Part shown: in pieces, positions 32,758 through 37,076 of the stretch
Layout of the letters: every line of letters starts with the position of its first letter
Position numbering within the stretch: the stretch's first letter is position 1
Assembly: GCA_047630355.1 (NCBI GenBank)
Contig: JBLHXN010000023.1
Location: 1 to 37,076 of the forward strand
Direction: 5' to 3'
DNA length: 37,076 nt
Source: JANQUM01 sp047630355
GTDB lineage: Bacteria > Bacteroidota > Bacteroidia > Cytophagales > Spirosomataceae
Made by a program: the position numbers and the translations under genes
The notes under the pieces: generated by a model
Databases searched by the model: none
What the model saw: only the letters and a program-made list of their open reading frames with translations
What the model was told of the DNA's origin: nothing

Positions 32758-32897
32758 GCTTTTTTACACAATTTAAGACGCTATAAACTTACTTTTAATA
32801 AATTGTTAAACAATTCGGGCGTAAATATAGCGATTACGCTTCGATTCAGTTGCTTTCTGCGGCTGAATTAGTCTTTTTTTCTACATAAGGGTAACGC

Positions 32898-32936
32898 AAA
32901 AGAAGTAGCCTAACAAATAGTAAGGCTACTTCTTTT
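32898..32936. terminator. Perfect 14-bp terminator hairpin after the TPR gene
   Basis: AAAAGAAGTAGCCT (32898-32911) pairs perfectly with AGGCTACTTCTTTT (32923-32936) around an 11-base loop, 24 bases beyond the TPR gene stop. The stem is symmetrical with T residues on both ends, so it may work in either direction; the minus-strand use for the TPR gene is the relevant one. It separates that gene from adk, whose promoter must lie between 32758 and 32897, where no clear box was found. Confidence 0.8.
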
Positions 32937-32960
32937 AATTTTGAAGACTTTAATCGCTTG

Positions 32961-34646
32961 TCAGTTTCCTGAACGTCCCGTTTGAGCCGGCGTTGTTCCC
33001 GTAGAATCAATAGTTGACCCCTCAGAAGGCATCAATGTATTCATCAAATCCAAAGCTCTTGCATTTGACGGATTATACTTCAAAGCATTGCTTACATGAT
33101 TCATTGCCTTTTGCGTGTCGTTCTCAATATTAAAAGCTTTACCCGCTAAGTAATTGTAAGCAGCAGCAACTTGAGCCGCACTTGCAACTTTAGTGTCTTC
33201 ATCTAATAAAGACAAATACTTTTCATAACGCTCAGCTCCGGCAAAAGTAGAGTCAGGTCTATTTTTGTTCCCTTTAGCCAAAGCACTATAATAATATGCT
33301 GCTGGCCACGAATCTTTGTATAGCTCTACTACTTTATCAAAAGCTACGTCTGCTTTTTCGTAATTTCTAGAGCTAAAATAAGTAATACCTACATTTGCAT
33401 AATCCCCACCGTCTACTTTCTTGCCTTTAGTTTCAATTACCTTTTGATACATATCTGCTGATTTGTCGTAATCTTTTTTCTCTTTGAAGTATTCAGCCAG
33501 CTCAGAATAGTAATCGTACGTTGTATCTTTCATGGCGTAAGCCTTCTCGATATACTCCATCGCTTTTTCTGTGTTACCTAAAGCAAGGTAATCACGTCCT
33601 TCAAAACCGTAGTCAAGACCGTATACTTTGTCTTTATCAGCTTTGCTGATATATGTTTCCATCAACTCAATAGACTCATTGTAGTTTCCTTTATAAAACT
33701 GCGAGATGCCAGATAAACGGTAAACTATCGGATCATCGTTACAAGACTTAATTTCGTCAACAGTTTGAAGTACCTTATCATAAGCCTTACCAATAAAGGC
33801 AAGTTGAGCGTAACGTAATTTTGCTCCGCAATCTCCATCACTATTCTTTAAATACAAATCAGCCATTTCAGCAGACTTATCAAACTTCTGATAGATTTGA
33901 TAAAATGAACTTAGGTATTTGTAAGCCGGAGCATGCGTAGGGTCAGCAGCTACTGCTTCGTCTAGTCTCTTTTTTGCATCTTCGTAGTTACGTCCTTGAA
34001 GCCATATCTGACCCATCTTTGCCAAGACCATCGCTTTGTCTTTTGTAAGACGTTCAGCATTTTGAAGAGCATTCATTGCATCTCCACCTTCGTTCATTAT
34101 GTAATAGGCGTTGGCTTTCGTCAAGTAAAAATCAGGATTATCCTTAGTCTTTGAAGCCTCAATTGCCTGATCAGCATACTTGATGGCTTCTGCTGGATCA
34201 TTCACGAATGGAAACATGATGTAAGCTTCACCTATTCGGTTGATTACATCTGCATCTTTTCCTCTAGAACGACTGATAGCTTCTTCAAACAGCACTTTCG
34301 ATCCTGCGAAGTCTTTTTGAGCATATTTTACCATACCCATTCCAACCATACTAAGTGGATCTCCTTTTCTTTCAGTAGCATTACCCTTTTCGAAAAGTGC
34401 CATTGCCGCCGACTGCACATCAGCTTTGTTTGCATCTGGACTGCGGAGAAGAGTGTACCCTTGGTAGAATAAATTCTCTGCCGTTGGGATTGAACTTGCA
34501 AGTTGTGTAAAACTCGTATTAGCTGCTGTGTACCGTTCTGCTTCCAGATCTTTCAAACCAGATTCAACGCTCTGGGCAAAAAGCTGCACTCCAAATACCA
34601 TCGTAACGATGGCAGCCAAAGACATTATTTTCAAAAATTTTCTCAT
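32961..34646 (-). CDS. Exported tetratricopeptide-repeat protein
   Basis: From the ATG at 34646 (MRKFLKIMSLAAIVTMVFGVQLFAQ) this is a 561-residue protein with a signal peptide and about a dozen helical-pair repeats of TPR type, for example AMVLAKMGQIWLQGRNYEDAKKRLDEAVAADPTHAPAYKYL-like units. The C-terminal 25 residues are Thr/Ser/Gly rich. An in-frame ATG at 34658 would add four residues; GGAAG lies just before 34646. It is probably periplasmic, holding or scaffolding partners. It follows the PstS-like gene in a TonB-linked cluster, suggesting a joint envelope function, but no catalytic motif is present. Confidence 0.85.
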   Translation of the reverse strand: MRKFLKIMSLAAIVTMVFGVQLFAQSVESGLKDLEAERYTAANTSFTQLASSIPTAENLFYQGYTLLRSPDANKADVQSAAMALFEKGNATERKGDPLSMVGMGMVKYAQKDFAGSKVLFEEAISRSRGKDADVINRIGEAYIMFPFVNDPAEAIKYADQAIEASKTKDNPDFYLTKANAYYIMNEGGDAMNALQNAERLTKDKAMVLAKMGQIWLQGRNYEDAKKRLDEAVAADPTHAPAYKYLSSFYQIYQKFDKSAEMADLYLKNSDGDCGAKLRYAQLAFIGKAYDKVLQTVDEIKSCNDDPIVYRLSGISQFYKGNYNESIELMETYISKADKDKVYGLDYGFEGRDYLALGNTEKAMEYIEKAYAMKDTTYDYYSELAEYFKEKKDYDKSADMYQKVIETKGKKVDGGDYANVGITYFSSRNYEKADVAFDKVVELYKDSWPAAYYYSALAKGNKNRPDSTFAGAERYEKYLSLLDEDTKVASAAQVAAAYNYLAGKAFNIENDTQKAMNHVSNALKYNPSNARALDLMNTLMPSEGSTIDSTGTTPAQTGRSGN

Positions 34647-34687
34647 CTTCACTTCCATTGGGTTTGTATTTTAAAAAAAAGTTTTGA

Positions 34688-34715
34688 CAAATTTATAAAA
34701 TGAAACTTAACCAAA
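34688..34715 (-). promoter_or_regulatory. Candidate promoter of the TPR gene
   Basis: On the minus strand TTTG (34715-34712) precedes TAAATTTG (34695-34688), an exact TAnnTTTG box, with a 16-base spacer, one short of the usual 17-23. It lies about 30-42 bases before the possible starts. Good boxes, slightly short spacing. Confidence 0.45.
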
Positions 34716-34806
34716 AAAACGGTTTTTAAATCATTTGACAATTATTTGTTCATATTCAGTGAGACTCAAGATATTTTATTTGGTTTCTTAACGGATTGTT
34801 AAAACC

Positions 34807-35745
34807 TTATTTCTTGTCCTTTAATTTGTTTTTATTCACCGGGGTATTATCAATAATATATACTTTGGGAATTATGTAGTAAGGAATTAACCCCATTTTC
34901 TCAACTACTAACTGCCCGATTTGCGAACAGCTGAATCTAATAAAACCTTTAGCCACACCCCACTTTGATTGGGTAGTATGCAGGTAAATCAGGCGTTCGA
35001 GTGGATAATTACGATCACGCAAGTTATCTACAGATGGACCAAAGGCCTTCCCAACAGCTTCGTTTACTACTTTGAGCGTGCGTATGCCTTTTCTTAGAGA
35101 ATCAGCTCGCCTATTGTCTTTATCACTGATCCAGTTATTTCCAACTACACCAATTACATTTTTATTTCTGGCTATAAAGTCAAATACCTCAGCATTTCCG
35201 TCGGCGGCAAAAATATTTGCATTCTCAATGTTATCAATATTGAGTTTACTTTTTATAAAACCCAAATTACTTGAGTTACTATTATCGAAAACGAGTTTCT
35301 TTCTCGCACTTTTATTTACAAAAATATTTTTAAGTTCGTTAATCGTAATAGTGTTCAGGTCACTACCATTATTCACAATGAGTGCTACAGCATCTAAAGC
35401 CATTGGTGCCGGCTCGTACTTTATTTTTTTTTGATCAAAAAACGCGATTTCTTTCTCATTTAACTCACGCGTAACAACTATCACCTCTACGGAATCTTGT
35501 AACATTAAATTTATGGCTCTTTGCTCAGGCACATAAACAACATCAAATGTCGTTTCAGGGTAATGGGCTTTGTACGCCTGAATTTGTGCTTCAACAATTG
35601 GCTTCAAAGATTCATCAGCGGCAATTGTAGCACTTCCTCTCCTTATTGTATCCGTTACTTCTTGTGGAGCGTAATTACAAGATACGATCCCAGCACCTAA
35701 TAGAGGCGTAAATACCAGTAAACGTAGAAAAAATGTTAGTTTCAT
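34807..35745 (-). CDS. PstS-like substrate-binding lipoprotein
   Basis: A 312-residue protein from the ATG at 35745 (MKLTFFLRLLVFTPLLGAGI), with a lipobox-like VSC ending at cysteine 23; an upstream ATG at 35760 would add five residues. The fold is that of periplasmic phosphate/anion-binding proteins: GSATIAADESLKPIVEAQIQAYKAHYPETT, EVIVVTRELNEKEIAFF, APMALDAVALIVNNGSDLNTITINELKNIF, and a second lobe with IGVVGNNWISDKDNRR and PLERLIYLHTT. No PstC, PstA or PstB gene is adjacent. It lies between a TonB cluster and a TPR gene, a neighbourhood I recall in other Bacteroidota; a sensor or scaffold role is as likely as transport. Ligand unknown. Confidence 0.82.
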   Translation of the reverse strand: MKLTFFLRLLVFTPLLGAGIVSCNYAPQEVTDTIRRGSATIAADESLKPIVEAQIQAYKAHYPETTFDVVYVPEQRAINLMLQDSVEVIVVTRELNEKEIAFFDQKKIKYEPAPMALDAVALIVNNGSDLNTITINELKNIFVNKSARKKLVFDNSNSSNLGFIKSKLNIDNIENANIFAADGNAEVFDFIARNKNVIGVVGNNWISDKDNRRADSLRKGIRTLKVVNEAVGKAFGPSVDNLRDRNYPLERLIYLHTTQSKWGVAKGFIRFSCSQIGQLVVEKMGLIPYYIIPKVYIIDNTPVNKNKLKDKK

Positions 35746-35767
35746 ATTTGTTAGAGTCATATCATCT

Positions 35768-35801
35768 AAAAAGAGCCGTCTTTAACTGACGGCTCTTTTT
35801 T
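35768..35801. terminator. Bidirectional terminator hairpin between small membrane gene and PstS-like gene
   Basis: AAGAGCCGTC (35771-35780) pairs perfectly with GACGGCTCTT (35788-35797) around a 7-base loop, with T-runs on both sides (six on plus, five on minus). On the minus strand it lies 23-57 bases after... that is, between the small membrane gene's stop at 35825 and the PstS-like start at 35745, ending 22 bases before that ATG. There is no room for a promoter behind it, so the PstS-like gene must be reached by read-through or from a start inside the hairpin region. Confidence 0.85.
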
Positions 35802-35824
35802 ATTTTGCAGTACTATGTGTGAGC

Positions 35825-36037
35825 CTATTCTTCTTTATAGATAATATATGCTCGGTACGTACGAAAAACACCATACAGGATAACTGTTATACCCATTGCC
35901 CACGCTATAAGCGGATCTAAGTCAACAATAAACCAATTATATAATATTACCATTACTCCTACTATCAGATACATTAAGCCCATAGCTGAATGCAGACCTG
36001 TTTTCAAAAGTTTAAATGGATCACGTCTCGTACTCAT
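35825..36037 (-). CDS. Small two-helix membrane protein of unknown function
   Basis: A 70-residue protein from the ATG at 36037 (MSTRRDPFKLLKTGLHSAMG); a GTG one codon earlier is possible. It has two predicted transmembrane helices (about residues 17-36 and 42-60) with a short positively charged N-terminus, so both ends probably face the cytoplasm. It starts 10 bases after the tonB stop and is clearly co-transcribed with it. No family could be recognised. Position suggests a part in TonB-linked energy transduction or its assembly. Confidence 0.7.
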   Translation of the reverse strand: MSTRRDPFKLLKTGLHSAMGLMYLIVGVMVILYNWFIVDLDPLIAWAMGITVILYGVFRTYRAYIIYKEE

Positions 36038-36047
36038 CACTTATATA

Positions 36048-36881
36048 CTATTCTAACCTAAAGCTAATTGGCATGGTAAAGTACACCCGAACGTTACGTC
36101 CGTTTTGACGACCTGGACTCCATTTAGGCATTGACTTTATCACACGAGAAGCCTCTTCGTCGCATCCAAAACCAATTCCTTTCAAGATCGAAATGTCGCC
36201 GATGCTACCATCTTTCTCCACAACGAATTTCACGAAAACTTTTCCGGAAACGTTGGCTCGCTGGGCAGCAGATGGGTATTTCATATTCTCACCGATATAT
36301 CTGTACATCTGTGCAATACCGCCCGGAAATTCGGGTTGCTGCTCAACCGTTGTAAAGATTTCTTCCTCTCTAGCTTTTCCAAGACCCGCAGGTTTGGTAA
36401 TTGCCGGAGGAGGAGGTGGCGGAGGGGCGAAATTACTGATTGCATCTTCACCTTCTACAGTTTTAGATGAAATCACTGCCTTTTCTACTTCTTCTACTTT
36501 GGGAGGTGGCTCTTCTATTATCACTTCTTCATCAGCTTTTGGCTCTGGAGGAAGAAATTTGACCTGAGCAATCTCCGGCGGTGGGGGCTCCGGCGGTGGG
36601 GGCGGAGGTGGCAATTCGAGTTCATCTTCGGGTTCTTCTATCTCTTCGAGGTCAGCGAGATCAATCTCAATTGCTCTAAGCTCACTATCGTCACCCTTGC
36701 TTGCATTACTGTACGCAAAAGCTGCTCCAATGAGCGAAGTAAAGATTAACGTCCCGATAACCAATGCCTTTGTTAGATACTTTGAATAATTGCTTCTTAG
36801 GAAGAAAGCCCCGTAGGTCTTGTTACGTTCCTCGAAGACCATATCATCCAAGGATTTACCCTTATATTTATTGGATTCCAT
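36048..36881 (-). CDS. tonB: Energy transducer TonB
   Basis: A 277-residue inner-membrane-anchored periplasmic protein that carries proton-motive energy to outer-membrane receptors. An N-terminal cytoplasmic stretch (MESNKYKGKSLDDMVFEERN) precedes one transmembrane helix (about 38-58), then a long Pro/Glu-rich linker (about 75-170) with several runs of consecutive prolines, and the TonB C-terminal domain (about 188-277: EFPGGIAQMYRYIGENMKYPS, GKVFVKFVVEKDGSIGDI, MPKWSPGRQNGRNVRVYFTMPISFRL). The extra cytoplasmic N-terminus is typical of the Bacteroidota form. It follows exbD by 33 bases. Confidence 0.95.
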   Translation of the reverse strand: MESNKYKGKSLDDMVFEERNKTYGAFFLRSNYSKYLTKALVIGTLIFTSLIGAAFAYSNASKGDDSELRAIEIDLADLEEIEEPEDELELPPPPPPPEPPPPEIAQVKFLPPEPKADEEVIIEEPPPKVEEVEKAVISSKTVEGEDAISNFAPPPPPPPAITKPAGLGKAREEEIFTTVEQQPEFPGGIAQMYRYIGENMKYPSAAQRANVSGKVFVKFVVEKDGSIGDISILKGIGFGCDEEASRVIKSMPKWSPGRQNGRNVRVYFTMPISFRLE

Positions 36882-36914
36882 AGTTTACGTTAATTTACAT
36901 GTAACTTATAATAC

Positions 36915-37076
36915 TTACTCATTGCTGGCGGGTGGGTTACCAACTTTTTCATCGTACGCTTTTTGCTCTTGCTTTTGCAAATCAACAACCGCGTACAGTT
37001 CACTTTCAGTGATTGCCATTTCGTCCAAAATATCAACGGTATTCTTCCAAGTTGCTTGATTAGTTGGTTTAATAAC
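36915..37076 (-). CDS. exbD: ExbD/TolR-family protein, C-terminal 53 residues only
   Basis: The minus strand is open from the window edge to a stop at 36915-36917. The visible residues, VIKPTNQATWKNTVDILDEM then AITESELYAVVDLQKQEQ, match the C-terminal periplasmic domain of ExbD, with the helix NTVDILDEMAI and the final strand YAVVDL. The tail KVGNPPASNE is extra. It is the proton-channel partner of TonB; the N-terminal helix and catalytic aspartate lie beyond the window. Confidence 0.82.
   Translation of the reverse strand, partial: VIKPTNQATWKNTVDILDEMAITESELYAVVDLQKQEQKAYDEKVGNPPASNE

Noticed and set aside
32758..32897. adk promoter
   Set aside because: A TATATTTA box is present on the minus strand, but no matching -33 element was found.
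34743..34803. Inverted repeat GGTTTTAAC/GTTAAGAAACC downstream of the PstS-like gene as a terminator
   Set aside because: The stem has a bulge and no T-run follows on the minus strand.

Overview
The window reads as a chromosome segment from a member of the Bacteroidota, most likely the order Cytophagales. The evidence is: a PUR-type DNA/RNA-binding protein typical of that phylum; a secreted esterase with a type IX secretion (T9SS) C-terminal tail; a secreted protein with the Cys-ended '3-coathanger stack'-like tail common in Cytophagales; a complex I operon with a short NuoG and separate NuoC and NuoD; several TAnnTTTG-type -7 promoter boxes; and weak Shine-Dalgarno signals. No rRNA, tRNA, insertion sequence or CRISPR array was seen, and no gene-free stretch exceeds about 215 bases.

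Layout. 1-3719: a DUF779 protein cut by the window edge, an acetaldehyde-type aldehyde dehydrogenase, a divergent AraC-family regulator and a HAD phosphatase. 3788-6529: a large secreted LamG protein of low GC. 6633-10059: uvrA, a tiny VapB-like antitoxin gene and a MazG-like pyrophosphohydrolase, each pair joined by an ATGA overlap. 10176-14125: an orphan TolC, an orphan 5-oxoprolinase subunit A, a small lipoprotein gene broken by a frameshift, a DUF58 protein and an RlpA lipoprotein. 14338-14846: the PUR protein and its terminator. 14923-19336: a sugar-acid catabolic cluster (altronate dehydratase, lactonase-type amidohydrolase, KDG kinase) followed by a Ppx/GppA phosphatase. 19372-19981: an antitoxin/PIN-toxin pair whose toxin is frameshifted. 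19978-28283 (minus strand): nuoA to nuoJ of complex I, without nuoK-N. 28396-31113: a secreted SGNH/sialate-O-acetylesterase-like protein. 31141-34646: obgE, adk and a periplasmic TPR protein. 34807-37076: a PstS-like lipoprotein, a small membrane protein, TonB and the C-terminus of an ExbD.

How the genes fit together. The nuo genes make the peripheral arm and the NuoA/H/J membrane part of a respiratory NADH:quinone oxidoreductase; the K-N subunits must come from another locus. The ExbD/TonB/PstS-like/TPR block looks like a cell-envelope energy-transduction module. The uxaA-kdgK cluster converts a sugar acid towards 2-keto-3-deoxy-6-phosphogluconate. The aldehyde dehydrogenase, DUF779 and AraC genes look like an aldehyde-oxidation unit with its own regulator.

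Most unusual points: an antitoxin-like gene translationally locked between uvrA and mazG; terminator-like hairpins placed 12-23 bases before two start codons (DUF779 and the PstS-like gene); a nuoA promoter whose -33 box lies in the T-tract of the upstream terminator; a nuo operon ending at nuoJ with its stop codon overlapping a convergent toxin gene; and two genes each broken by a single-base indel. All calls are by eye from sequence; no database search was run.
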